Shown here: positions 10,241 to 21,262 of the stretch, in pieces
How the letters are laid out: every line of letters begins with the position of its first letter
Numbering within the stretch: position 1 is the stretch's first letter
Source of the DNA: Dactylonectria macrodidyma
Lineage: Eukaryota; Ascomycota; Sordariomycetes; Hypocreales; Nectriaceae
DNA length: 64,000 nt
Reading direction: 5' to 3'
NCBI GenBank assembly: GCA_020744425.1
Contig: JAGMUV010000003.1
Coordinates: 4,030,001 to 4,094,000 of the forward strand
The notes under the pieces: generated by a model
What the model was told of the DNA's origin: nothing
The model's input: only the letters and a program-made list of their open reading frames with translations
The model's database searches: none
Position numbers and translations under genes: made by a program

Positions 10241-12199
10241 TCACCTTCTACCGATGTAGCTGTTGGCACGACTCGCTGAGGGTGTGCCTCTTGGGGTTCC
10301 CTTAGGAGTCACCCTGGTTTCGCCGAAAAAGCGACTCTGCTGGCTGTATTGTCGGCGTGCGCCAGGTCTCATCATCTCGGGATCAACAGCAGAACCTACT
10401 ATATTATTAGCATTCTTTCGCCATTTTTCAGGAATTAAACCACTTACTTTCGCTCTTCTCGTTCAAAACGTTGGCGTGGTGCCCGTCATTCTGGTGCTCG
10501 GTTCGAGCGTCGGCAAGCTTCTGCGCAAACGGCGAGCGCTTGCGAAGCGCGGGTCCCTTGAAGTAAATGGCGTAGACTGCGGCGACAAGCAGGAAGGAAA
10601 TGCAAAACAGGATCGTCGAAGCGTACTCGAGATTCTTGCCGCTGTCCTTGCCGATGTTTTGGAAGAACGGTAATGCTGGCACGGTCAAGACGCCAGCAAG
10701 GAAATCTCGAGCCCAGCCGTTGCCACCAGTAGCCGAAGCTGAATAGGGTCCATCTGATTTTCAGGTTAGAGGGATTTGTCAGGCAACTTGCGACGCGGAG
10801 ACTTACAGGCACAGATCATGTAGTCAATAGTAGCCATGTAGATGGCGTAGTTGGCAATACCAACGATACCCGCGAATATCATAGAGCCGACCCAATGAAT
10901 GGGTGGACCCTGAATAGTCCAGGCAAATCCAATCAGACCGATTGGCAGGCACGGGGCCAAGTACAGGAGGAACCACAATCGTGACTCGTACTGAGCGCGT
11001 TCATCATCGGGCTTCGCAGCGCGCTCCTTAATGTTGCGTCGGATGGCAGGGATAAACGCAAGCCAAGCCACCAGATAGCCAATACCAATGGGAATAAACG
11101 CCAGTCCAATCTGAATAGTAGTAAAGCCCCACTGCTTGTACACAAGGGCGAAGGACTGGATGAACATGAAGATGAGGGCATCTGAGAAGCCGGAAAGAAG
11201 CGACAGGACTAGGACGATGGGCTCGGTGAGGAACATCTTGAACGGACGGGTCCATGTGACGAGGATTTCCTTGGCTGAGAAGCGGTCGCTGAAAGGAACA
11301 AGCTCATCCGGTCCCCAGATGTTGGCATTCGTCTCGGATCTACGCTTCTTGGCGATTCGGTTCATCATAATGGTGCTTCGAGTCTCTGGGACGGTGAAGA
11401 AGTGAACGGCTTGGACGAAACCACCAAGGATGAGCTGGATCCAGATAGACCATCTAGTATAGCATTAGTACTCATGAATTATAACGTGTGAGAGAGCCAG
11501 GTCCTACCTCCAGTGAAGATATTCCTCAGTAAATCCTCCAATAATGGGGCCCAGCACTGATCCACCGACAGAGGAGAAAACGACGTAAGCGACGGCATAC
11601 TGTTGCTTATCCGCTTCCCACATGTCGGCAATCATTCCCAGCGTCACAGAGCCACCGGCGGAAGACAAGCCGCCGAGAGCTCGACCGACCATGACGGAAG
11701 CAAAGTTGGGAGCCAGCGCCACGGGCAACTGCCAGACGTTGACGAGGAACAGCGAGAGCTGCAGAACAGGCCAGCGTCCAAACTCCTCGGACCAGGGCGC
11801 CCATAGCTCGCAACCAAAGGCGTACAAGACCAAGAAAATCATGGCGCCGCAGCGGGCCGCCTGCTCCGAGACGCTGAACTCTTCGGCGATGCCAGGGATG
11901 GCGTTGGAGTACAGCGACGTGTTGAAGTTCATCGAGACCTGCACCCAGAAGATGACGGTCAGGATGTACCACTTCTTCCACGACGGGAAGCTGAAGCCGA
12001 GCTCCTCGTAGCAGTCGTCCTCTGTGATTTCGTACTTGTCGTGGGTTCCCAGCTTCTCCAGGTCACCCCCATGCGTTCTGCTTGGAAAGCCATCGTTGCT
12101 GGACGCGACATTGTCCGTGGATGCTTCTAGGTCGTCGTCAAGGGCAGGGTGATTTTGATGGATGACCTGGGGAGGATCATCCGAGAAGTGAGTCGGCAT
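10241..12199 (-). CDS. MFS transporter, DHA1 drug/polyamine exporter type
   Basis: A 599-residue major facilitator protein on the minus strand with exons 11508..12199, 10807..11453, 10448..10753 and 10241..10395. All introns are 52-54 bases with GTAAGT-type or GTAGGA donors. A long acidic N-terminal tail precedes the first helix (WYILTVIFWVQVSMNF). Motif-A-like EEFGRWPVL lies between helices 2 and 3, GRALGGLSSAGG in helix 4, GPIIGGF in helix 5 and FTVPETRSTIMM after helix 6, the signature of fungal DHA1 multidrug/polyamine transporters (Flr1/Tpo1-like). The last exon encodes a basic, Ser/Thr/Pro-rich cytoplasmic tail. The start MPTHFSDDPP (12199) was preferred to an in-frame ATG 96 bases upstream. 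Substrate is unknown; no biosynthetic genes flank it. Confidence 0.88.
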
Positions 12200-13388
12200 T
12201 TTTGGAAAGATGATGTCAATTGACCTGCAGCTTGAACATCTATGATACAAACGACTCGACTTCTTACTCTCCAGAGCCAGCACTTCATATAACAACTCCC
12301 TGACATCGTCTCCGGTGAAAACTCAGCAGTCCACTGACAAAGCAACCCACATTGACATCATTCTACCTTACGTAGTTATCTTTCGTTTTCCATGGCAGCT
12401 GAGAAGACACATGCCGCTGTGCAGGGTCGCCGTGGGGAGGAACAAGTGGAGAATTGCGGCCGCCACCGAGCCGTTCTATCCGGCCGATCTGCGGCACCTT
12501 TACGGAGTAGGATATGACTTCAAACTGGAGAATTTCTCGCAGCCCGAGTCAGAGCAGTATTGAGTTGGCTAGGAATGGAATACTGATCATAAAGGCATTT
12601 TTATTTCATTGTGAGTGAGACACGTTCAATTGGAACTGGTAGTTGCAAATAGTTTACCTTGGCGTCTCGGATAATTTCCCATGTCTTCAGCCTCAAGTCG
12701 GCCAAGCAATGAGAATAAACCAGTGGTCTTTCACCAAAAGAGACAAAATTCAAGTCTATGACGTCGTGGGAACCCACTAATAAGAGCCCAGTGACCTCAC
12801 CCAATCTTCAACTCCCGGACGATCAATGACGAGCCGCACAGGCAGCAGGATAAAATATCTCCACCACCCCACAACGGCGGGCATAAGCCCCTGACTCCCT
12901 GTCTTTCTATCTTTATTTCCACATTATCAAGAACCCAATTGGGTTCCCGGGATGGCGATGGATTTAGTGCTCGTTGGGTTGTTGGCTGAGACGGACATGT
13001 TAAACCCGTCGTCGCATCAAAGTGCTCCGAAGCTAGCATAAGCCTCCCGTCGGATAGGCGCACAGCAATTTTCACCACAGAGAGACTTTGCGTTCCAATC
13101 GGTACCGACTGGAGAACATTGGGCAAGCTTCATATGCGCCAATGGATTGCTCTCACTGCGAGTCTGTTTCTAGGCTGGTCCCTCAGCGCTTTATTCGCCA
13201 AAGCCAGTGTCGACGGCCCCGATCTGGATGAACGGAATTGGGGCACTCGGCTCTAGAACAAATCTTTGGCAGGTGGATACTCAAATAGCTTGCAACCGAT
13301 GCGGAGAGGAGACGCTTGACTTTACACTTGATTTTAGACATACATAGTCATCAAGTCGATATCTATCCCACCAAATGTCAGTCATCGC
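12200..13388. other. Intergenic, no recognisable gene
   Basis: About 1.2 kb upstream of the MFS gene and downstream of the thioesterase gene. A perfect 16-base palindrome (GAACCCAATTGGGTTC) sits at 12931..12946. No coding region is supported. Confidence 0.5.
12931..12946. repeat. 16-base perfect palindrome
   Basis: GAACCCAATTGGGTTC is its own reverse complement. It lies about 730 bases upstream of the MFS start codon. It could be a dimeric regulator site; nothing else supports that. Confidence 0.5.
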
Positions 13389-14464
13389 CTAAGCTACAGA
13401 GGCCTCGATCTCCTCGACGGCCTTAATAATTCCCTCAACCTTATCCTCGCTCGCTTTTTTGCTTGCCTCCTGTAAGCCATACGTCTTACGAAGTTCATCA
13501 ACCATGAATCCTTTCAAAGGCGTCTTTTGAGCCGTTTTGTAGTTGAAAACCACAATGTCCTCAAAGCATCTCGCCGCTGGCCTTTGGTGTCGTTCGGACA
13601 TGATAACGGCTTCGAGTAAGACGTGATCCGAATCATAATTTGGGGGGGATACGAGCTTGTGCAGCACGGTCGTCCGGTCAGGGAAGTCCATGGGCTGTAA
13701 AAGGTTAGAATTTGCACAGAACCTGAATGGTTTCTGCTGCAGCAGGGACTCACAAACTTGTAATCCGTTCTGATGCTTCTCAAGATGAGACCCACGCTCC
13801 GAGGCGTCATCAGCTCGAGCCACTCCTGGCGGTGCTCTGGAGCAGATGTCGCTACAAAGCTGCGTAAGAAATTAACGCGGCCGGCTTCAGCATATTTGTT
13901 ATACACAACGTTGTTCACGTGCCCTAGAGTCAATTAGTGAGTTGAAACAAGATGCGAGACTTGGAGACACGTACCCTACAATGAAGTGGTTAGTTATCTT
14001 GCCGCGGTCGAATCTCCCATGGGGGACTTACCATGCTATCCTGTGACCCAAATATGTTAAAAGCTGAGCCAATGTATATTTTCATCAACCGTAGGAGTTC
14101 AGGCAGAGCTCACCATATCACCCCAAGTTACCTGGTGGTTATCAAGGCCTCTCCATTCCTTGCCGGTCAAGTACCCTTCTTCTCCAGCTAACAACTCCAG
14201 CCAATGGCTCTGAACGTAAGCATACAGTTCCTTGGCCTTATTTATGTGCTCGGGTGCGATATCAAGGTCTTGACATCGCGCAAGGCGTGCCTTTACATCT
14301 GACAGCCAACGAGGGTTGTGGCTCTTCTGAGCGGGGCGCGTTGAGTGGAATTGGCGTATCGTCCTCGTTGCGCCGGATGCGATGGGCGCCGAGACCGTGA
14401 AACTTTGCACCGCTCGGCGGAAAGTGTGTGGGATACGCATTGACTGAGCCATTGTGACCTTCAT
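13389..14464 (-). CDS. Mitochondrial thioesterase-like (hot-dog) protein with micro-exons
   Basis: A 278-residue protein on the minus strand. Exons are 14114..14464, 14032..14040 (9 bases), 13975 (1 base), 13754..13923 and 13389..13694. The N-terminus (RQFHSTRPAQ, rich in Arg and Ser) looks like a mitochondrial presequence. The core motif, assembled over the tiny exons, is VTWGDMDSMGHVNNVVYN, the 4-hydroxybenzoyl-CoA-thioesterase-like signature with the catalytic-type acidic residue and HVNN. The 1-base exon (G) is needed because joining the 9-base exon straight to 13923 shifts frame and gives a stop after two codons. Both introns around it have good signals: GTAAGT, CTAAC, TAG (56 bases) and GTACGT, CTAAT, TAG (51 bases). 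It probably hydrolyses an acyl-CoA in mitochondria; substrate unknown. Start could also be the ATG at 14452. Confidence 0.82.
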
Positions 14465-16568
14465 CGCATTTATCGCAGTGAGAACATAGATCTATGCAAA
14501 GAGGGATTGAGATTTAGCTAGCTCGGATGAAGCGCGATATCGGTTGTTGTCGGCCCAGGTGCCGAGATAACTACGTCATTTGCCGAGGCTGAGGAACGAG
14601 ATTATCAATCAAGTGCAACACGATCAGAAGACATGAGAAGGTTGGCTCGTTAGCAGCTAGGATACCATAGGCAATCAGCCATCGCATATAATTGCTCATC
14701 TGCATCCATTTTTACGACTTCGTCCCATCCTTGTTGATATGCTCCTCGCTCGCTGCAGGGTGGGTGGCAGTGGGTCTGTCGCAAAGGCGCATCGAATGAT
14801 AAGACTAGCCCTAAGGTAGGGCCCCTACTTTTGGTGCGTTCGTCTATGTGTTCATAGGATCCCTATGAAATTTCCCCATATACATAATAGTCAGTTCAAT
14901 CTAGTGAAACGACTGCAGCGGATGAGGAAGAAACAATACCAAATAGATTGCAGTTCCCGGGAAGTAAATGAGAAGTCTCGGATGGCGAGTGTCTAGCGTA
15001 CTTCAGGTGTAGACTATTAAGGACTTTAATCACAATATTTTTCTTTGTGGGAGGGTGGTCAGTGGGATGGGTCGTGACAGCAAAATCAGCGATGACCAGG
15101 CCGTCAATCGGATAATAGAGTTCTCGGGGATGTGCAATTCACTGGAGCGGCAGAGCCAAACGCACATTTTCCCAAGTGTTCCTATTGCGCTCAAAGTGTT
15201 GGACAAGTTGGTATATCATCCCGATTGGATGTCAGCAACATTGCCGAATCTTCCGGTGCCACAAAGGGACCGGCGTGATGCTGACAATAAGCACCATTGG
15301 TTTACCTAGTTAGGGCTGTCGCCATCCATCCCGTTCGAAGACATGTGGATACTCTACCCTGTGCACTGGTTCCAGATCTAATGCCAGTGCCCTGGCATGG
15401 ACAATCTTGGCATCAACGGGTATGAGATCTCCAAGCCGGGTAGGCGTACGGCAGACCGATCGCCGTCCTCGATGCCACGTGCGCCGCCGATTTGCAATTC
15501 AATAGCGCCGTCTTGTTTCTCAGTAATGGGAAGTGCTGTTGCAACAAGGCCTAAGTCGACCCGACCAAAGGAATCATTGATTCTTTTGGTCATATGATGG
15601 GGGTCTTCTACCAAGTTGGAATGTCGGATCTTCGACCGTCCGGGCCGTCGCGAGTCCTAGAGTTCGGTAGACATACCTTGGCTCCGACACAAGATCTCGG
15701 TTTCTACGGCATCTCAGCGAGCGCCAAAGGGCAGTAAACAGTCCCAAAATGATACCAACCTCGGCGTAGGGCGCCGGATAATATCGCTTGTCATCCTTGT
15801 CACAGGAGGTTTCTGGGCTGTGACTGCCTGCCGGCTTCCGATTACGAGCTACTTACTACTAGTTGAACTGCCTTTTTGGGCAAGGCAAGTCGCCTTTCTC
15901 ACCTCATCCTGTAGTATAGCTGCCTCTTGCCGTGCGCGAAAACGCTTCCATTCGAGCGCATTGTCTTAGAATTGTAGAAGAATGTATTATCCTTCAAATC
16001 TGTAATACGCACTAATGGCTTTGTCACCGGTGGTGGATATTTCCTACAAATCACACCTTCCATATCGGGCAATATAGTTCAAGGCAATAAATGATAAACT
16101 GCATGGCTCCCCGCTGGATACGAGAATGCCCTACGCCCGAGCTTTTCGGTCAAGTAGCCTCTCGGACCGAATCAACCTCATAGACGACTGATTTCTCTAT
16201 CCACACTTGCGAGAAGACAACTTTTGGGCCTCGGAGTCGCCTATTCAGTTGGCAATATCATCATTTAGTCAGCTTTCACTCAGCGTTTTGCCATCGCACT
16301 ATTCCCTATCCTAGAGTCTACCTTGTTTCGCTTAGCTCTATTCAGAAAGCTCTACTCAAAATAGGTGTCGAAATAGTCGAATAGTTTTGGATTTCGTAAG
16401 CTTTTGAGTTAATATGCTTGGATTTTGCCTAGGCAGAAATCATATCCAAAGTCCTCGTTCTAGGTATATAAATGAAATGGAAATCCTGTCTGTAGAAGAA
16501 AATTCTCAACATCAGTCTCAGCAGAGGACTTCTACTTGATCTCTTTCATCTAACTATCATCTCCCATC
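14465..16568. other. Intergenic, no supported gene
   Basis: About 2.1 kb between two divergent genes. A minus-strand frame at 15378..15614 contains SFGRVDLGLVATALPITEKQ, which vaguely recalls a short-chain dehydrogenase, but the frame ends in unrelated sequence and no splice structure rescues it. The last 100 bases hold the promoter of the secreted-protein gene. Confidence 0.45.
16465..16472 (+). promoter_or_regulatory. TATA box of the secreted-protein gene
   Basis: TATATAAA lies 97 bases before the ATG at 16569, followed by a pyrimidine-rich leader (CTCTTTCATCTAACTATCAT). Position and context fit a core promoter of a well-expressed fungal gene. Confidence 0.6.
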
Positions 16569-17459
16569 ATGATATTCATCAGCACACTGATCTTGTCCTT
16601 TGTGACAGCCGGCTTTTCTACCCCGATCGTTTTGAGAGCGGATGCCAATGGACCTCCTGAAAACGCCACCTTTATCCCGTGCCTTGAAGGGACTACGGAT
16701 CCGATTTGTCTAGGTCTCCGCCGGCCATCCTCAGATGTTATCACGGAAATTACGCACGCCAACGGGACTGTAGAAATCCAACATAACAAGTACACCCGCG
16801 ACGAGCTGAAGGAAATCCGCCAGCAGAAAAAGGTGAAGAGCACCGAACACCGACCTGGCGACGTTGTTCTCGATCAGTCCGCCGAGTTTATCAGCAACCT
16901 CACCAAGCGAGAGTCCGCCCCGCCGGTCTGCTGGACCGAGAAACAGAGGTGGTACGACCAGAACGACTGGGGCTACTGGTATCAAGCGTGGCACCAGGTG
17001 GGCAACTGCTTCTACTGCGACCAGTGCACCGAGGCCATCGCCGTAAGCTTCGCCGTCGCCGAAACCTGGACCTATGGACTGAGTGTGGAGTTTGATAAAG
17101 TCGTCACCGCCTCTTTCAGCTTCGCCTGGGGCCAGACGTTTACCTTGACCGATACCCGTACCTGCCAATGGAACTTTGTGGAGTCGGGTTGCCATTCCAT
17201 CTGGTATCAACCCTTGATGGCGTATCACAACGGATACGCAAACTATCAGACGCATACCCACTGCGGTCCTGGCCAGGGCAATCCCGCCAGTGATTCCTAC
17301 TACGACCACAACTGGGCTTTCGCCAATGTGAACCAAGTGGGCAACAACAACGGAGTCAATCAAGGCAATCTTGGGTGCAACAGCGGTTGCCAAGGAAATG
17401 ACCACAGGCAGTGTCAGTATGGGAACAATGGTGGTTCTCTCTGGCCTTATGCGAACTAG
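16569..17459 (+). CDS. Secreted Cys/Trp-rich protein, pro-protein
   Basis: A single-exon gene of 296 codons that I cannot assign to a named family. Residues 1-18 are a signal peptide (MIFISTLILSFVTAGFS). A charged pro-region follows up to a Lys-Arg pair at residues 113-114 (NLTKRESAPP), a likely Kex2 site. The mature part has ten cysteines, including NCFYCDQC, and many Trp and Tyr (DQNDWGYWYQAWHQ). Its central block (TYGLSVEFDKVVTASFSFAW) has alternating hydrophobic residues that suggest beta strands, and the C-terminus is rich in Asn and Gly. One NLT and an NGT sequon are N-glycosylation candidates in the pro-region. It could be an effector, an antimicrobial protein or a cell-wall protein. 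A TATA box and pyrimidine-rich leader suggest strong regulated expression. Confidence 0.8.
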   Translation: MIFISTLILSFVTAGFSTPIVLRADANGPPENATFIPCLEGTTDPICLGLRRPSSDVITEITHANGTVEIQHNKYTRDELKEIRQQKKVKSTEHRPGDVVLDQSAEFISNLTKRESAPPVCWTEKQRWYDQNDWGYWYQAWHQVGNCFYCDQCTEAIAVSFAVAETWTYGLSVEFDKVVTASFSFAWGQTFTLTDTRTCQWNFVESGCHSIWYQPLMAYHNGYANYQTHTHCGPGQGNPASDSYYDHNWAFANVNQVGNNNGVNQGNLGCNSGCQGNDHRQCQYGNNGGSLWPYAN

Positions 17460-17826
17460 ATAAGGCGTCTATAGGGTTACTTGGTAGGGGGAAAGTCTTG
17501 GCTATATCTTCGTGTATATACTTAGACATGACTCCCCTGTAAAGATTTCATATAGTGTCGGGGGATTCTGGTCGCTCTTTGCATCAGGTAATTAGCTTTC
17601 CCATTGGTCAGTAGCCCCGTGGGAGGAATTACGACCTATAAATGCCCACACGTCTCAACACCAAGGGCAGCAATACATAACATATGCAATGACTACTATA
17701 TATTCAGCCATCTTCTGGTAGTTACTCTTGTTAACTCACTTGACGAAATACTTATGGTGTTGATTCAGAACGTTAACTAAATACAGTCTCATGCGAATCT
17801 TGCAACGTTAGATAAGATCCGATTGA
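17460..17826. other. Short convergent intergenic region
   Basis: 367 bases between two convergent genes, presumably the two 3' UTRs. Nothing else seen. Confidence 0.5.
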
Positions 17827-19424
17827 CTATTTCTTGATCGATATCAAACAAGCTCCCCGGTCTGCCTTTGACACTGGCGCCTCTGGTCGAATGTCAAAAT
17901 CGAATATGTCCATCGGCAATCCAATCGTAGTGCAGGCATTCGGTATCTAGTTGAAGTCATTTAGCAATTGGCTCTGGCCCGCGAGGAAAAAAAAAGCTGC
18001 ACATACATCGACAATACCAGCAATGTGACCTTCAACCGGGGCACACGACAAGAGTAGGTAGATTTGGTAGTCGTCGTACCCGTACCGACGGAGGTACTCG
18101 ATGACGCGGAGGCAGCTTTGGCGATAGGCGATTGTCGCGTCCATGTAATGCTGCTTGCCGTTCTCGTCGACCGAAAATCCCTGTGATGCTGCAGTCAGTG
18201 CTCTGTAGGCGAGGCATAATCATATACAAGAAATTGTTACCTCGAAATAGAGCATCCTGCCGGGACCAAATTGCGGCTGGACAGGCCCGGGTATGTAGAT
18301 GGGCGATCGGCCGTTGACCATACCCATCTGCTTCTGACCTCCCTTGATGACTTTGCAATTGACAGTAATGATGCCAGCCATCTCAATTGCACCGCAAAAC
18401 GAAATCTCGCCATCGCCCTCTTTTATCCAGTAAGCCATACGATTCATGTTCTAGAAAGAGGCAGAAATACTCACGAGAGAAGTGCAGGTCTCCGACACTG
18501 AACTTGGCGCCTGGTACATGGACTGGTAAATACACCTTGCTACCGCGAGACAAGTTCTTGATATCGCAGTTTCCGCCATGCTCTGGCCGTCCTGGAATGG
18601 TTCGGGCCCCCTCCTTCGCGACCTTGGCTGTGGTGGCCTCGTCCGCTGTGCCAGCGTGGACGTTCAGCTCTAGGGGCGGGTTTGCGACAGTCCGAGTGAG
18701 AGCCGTCGTCTCAATTAGCTCTGCCTCGCGGCGATTCCACTCGGCGAGGATTTCGGCTGAAGGGGCACAGCCCAAGATTCCGGGATGGATCAGGCCGGCG
18801 AACTTGACGCCTGGGATGTGTCTGGACGTGCAGTGAATTCCTTCAAAATCCCAAATCGCCTTTGCCCTGCAAAGAATTAGCCGGTGAGCCACACCTCTGC
18901 CTGGGGTAGTAAGTACGCATTGGGGTAAATCTCATCGAGAAATCCTCCGCCGTTGTCTTTGTGGAAGACGCCAGTGAAACCCCATGGATGGTCCTCGAAG
19001 GGTTGAACATCGTGGATCTCGACACATAACACATCGCCAGGCTCGGCGCCTTTGATCTCGAATGGTCCCGAGAGGTAGTGGATCTTGCTCAAGTCCACGT
19101 TCAAGACGTCGTCTGCAGAGTCATTGTTCTGAATCTGGCCACCAGTCCAATCGACGCACTCGATTTTGACAGTCTCGCCGTCCTCAATGGTGCCGCAGAA
19201 TGGGACTTGACATGGCGCAACGGATTAGTGACCGGCGGGACAAATTTGGCAATGTTGAAAGCCTTACCGTCAGGGTGCCATCGGTTCTGGTGCGAAGTCA
19301 GTATTTTGTCTGTATCCTCTTCTTGACCAAGTCGAGAAAATGGGGAGCTTACGTGGAGATAAGGCTGCTCTGCAGCAGGGCGATCCAGGTCAACGGTCAC
19401 CGCGGTTCGAACTTTGCCGGGCAT
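17827..19424 (-). CDS. Formamidase/acetamidase (FmdA/AmdA family)
   Basis: A 414-residue amidase on the minus strand split into seven exons: 19353..19424, 19268..19286 (19 bases), 18917..19205, 18475..18866, 18241..18419, 18007..18180 and 17827..17946. All six introns are 50-66 bases and keep frame. The family signatures are present: NRWHPDVPF at residues 25-33, VDWTGGQIQNNDSADDV, GPFEIKGAEPGDVLCVEI, HPWGFTGVF, FEGIHCTSRHIPGVKF, HPGILGCAPS, HGGNCDIKNLSRGSKVYLPV, SVGDLHFSQGDGEISFCGA and LLLSCAPVEGHIAGIVDIPN. The enzyme hydrolyses formamide or short amides to ammonia and the acid, in the cytosol, allowing use of amides as nitrogen source. It is divergently transcribed from an alpha/beta hydrolase over 695 bases, so the two may share regulation. 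Length is normal for the family. Confidence 0.93.
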
Positions 19425-20119
19425 GATGCAGTGTTTCCTGTAGATGTAGCTCAGAAAGATGGATGTCCTCAGTGGTTCATGAATGAATGTGATCAAATGA
19501 GGGTGTCTAGTCTACCCCGCGATTACATGGCGGCTTAAGGTGATGTGCCACTCTCGGGAGTTACATAACGAGAAGAATGTCGGCCGGCCCGACGCAAAAT
19601 GGGGTATGATTGTAAGACATGTTTGTGATAAGACGGTACATTGATACCCCACCTGCCTTTAGAGTAATGGTACATGATGCAAGCTTTGTTGTCGTCTTGC
19701 CAGAAGGAGGCCATTACGTATGTTGAGAGGCCGGTATTGGAGATACGACACCACCCTTATCAGTCAGGGATTCAGGTGTGTGCCGTATGTACACTGATAA
19801 GGTAAACATGCACCACGCCTTGTGACGACTGATCTCCACCATCCAGTAAATGCCTACGCCTTGTGATGACCGACTCCACCATGCTGTGACCAGATCTAAT
19901 ACTAGCACCAGTCGGCTCCTCCTCTCAATGCCGATGTAGCCCAGATAGAGGGCGCCTCGATACCTACTTTGGTTCCGCGTTGGGAGGGCCGGCTTGACAC
20001 GGGCCAAGATCTTAAAGTGCGGGGTTGGGCGTCTCGACCAACTAGACATGTTGGGATCAAGAGCAAGAACAGATCTGATGGACTTTTGACAGTCCTCATA
20101 ATCTTCATACGCAATTAAA
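19425..20119. other. Divergent promoter region, formamidase / alpha-beta hydrolase
   Basis: 695 bases between two divergently transcribed genes. It contains two near-identical short segments, TACGCCTTGTGA(T/C)GACTGA-like at about 19816-19835 and CGCCTTGTGATGACCGACTC at about 19856-19875, both followed by CTCCACCAT. No coding sequence. Confidence 0.5.
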
Positions 20120-21262
20120 ATGGAGGGAATCAAGAAGTTTGTTCTCGGAGACTTCAAGCTTCAAGGCGGTGGAACGCTTCCGGCAGCCTGGATCGCTTAT
20201 AAGACCTTTGGCGATCCGTCGCTCCCTGCAATCTTGTACCCGACATGGTACTCCGGCGCCATCTACGACAATGAATGGCTCGTTGGAGATGATAAGGCGC
20301 TGAATCCAAAGAATTACTTCATCATCATCCCTGCGATATTTGGAAACGGACAGTCCATCAGCCCTTCCAATTCCGACATCAGCCCGTTTCCAGATGTGAC
20401 TTTCTTCGACAACGTCCGCGCTCAGCGGCTGCTCCTTGACGAACTTGGCGTCAAGCATCTGCGGGCCGTGACTGGATGGTCGATGGGAGCTGCTCAGTCG
20501 TTCCAGTGGGCGACGCAGTACCCAGACTTCATGGATATCTGCGTGCCTTTCTGTGGCTCTGCTCGGACGTCCTTCCACAACCAAGTCTTCCTGGAAGGTG
20601 TTAAGTCCGCTCTTCTCGCCGCAAAGGGAGTCGCCTCTGCTGGAAGCGCCAATGGCCGTGTCGAAATATCTGGTCAAGAGAATCGCACTTGGTCCGACAG
20701 CGAGAAGGAGGTTGGACTCAAGGCTTTCGGCCGCGGCTACGCTGGGTGGGGCTTTTCGCAGGCCTTTTACCGAGAGGAGCTGCATAAGAAATTCTATAAA
20801 GCCAAAGATCTAGAAGACTTCATGGTGACTTTCTGGGAGAGTTGGGCTCTGAGCAAGGACCCCGAGAACCTGCTCGTCATGCTTCATACATGGCAGAGCG
20901 GAGACGTCAGCAAGCAGGAGCCGTACAACGGCAATTTTGAGAAGGCCATGGCAGCCATCAAGGCAAAAACCTTGGTGCTTCCGTCCAAGACTGACCTCTA
21001 CTTCCCGTAAGCATCTGATGGCGGTACCAATGAGCTTTAACTGACCGCAATTAGACCCGAAGATTCGGAATACGAGGTTTCTTGTATGAGCGCGGGGATA
21101 GGAGAACTGGATGTTTACCCTTCGATCTGGGGACATTGGGCGGGGGGACCACCTGGGAATATGGACGATGTACGATGGCTGGATGAACGATTGACGAAGA
21201 TTTTGTCCGAAGCCCCTGTGAACGAGGTGGCGGCAAAGTTGGACAAGATTAGCCTCGCTTGA
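20120..21262 (+). CDS. Alpha/beta hydrolase, homoserine O-acetyltransferase-like
   Basis: A 364-residue alpha/beta hydrolase with exons 20120..21006 and 21055..21262 (48-base intron). The opening FVLGDFKLQGGGTLPAAWIAYKTFGD and the phrase NYFIIIPAIFGNGQSISPSN match the MetX/homoserine acetyltransferase-like branch common in fungi. The nucleophile elbow is GWSMGAAQSFQWA, with the catalytic Ser. The acid is likely the Asp in LPSKTDLYF and the base the His in IWGHWAGGP, which needs the second exon. Most fungal members of this group are not true homoserine acetyltransferases and have unknown substrates. It is divergent from the formamidase gene. Confidence 0.85.

Noticed and set aside
13924..14031. 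A single intron instead of two introns around the one-base exon
   Set aside because: Joining 14032 to 13923 directly gives ATG-GGC-ACG-TGA, a stop, and loses the conserved GHVNN motif.
15378..15614. Minus-strand frame with SFGRVDLGLVATALPITEKQ, possible SDR relic
   Set aside because: Only about 20 residues look SDR-like, no Rossmann motif or YxxxK follows in any frame, and no splice pair extends it.
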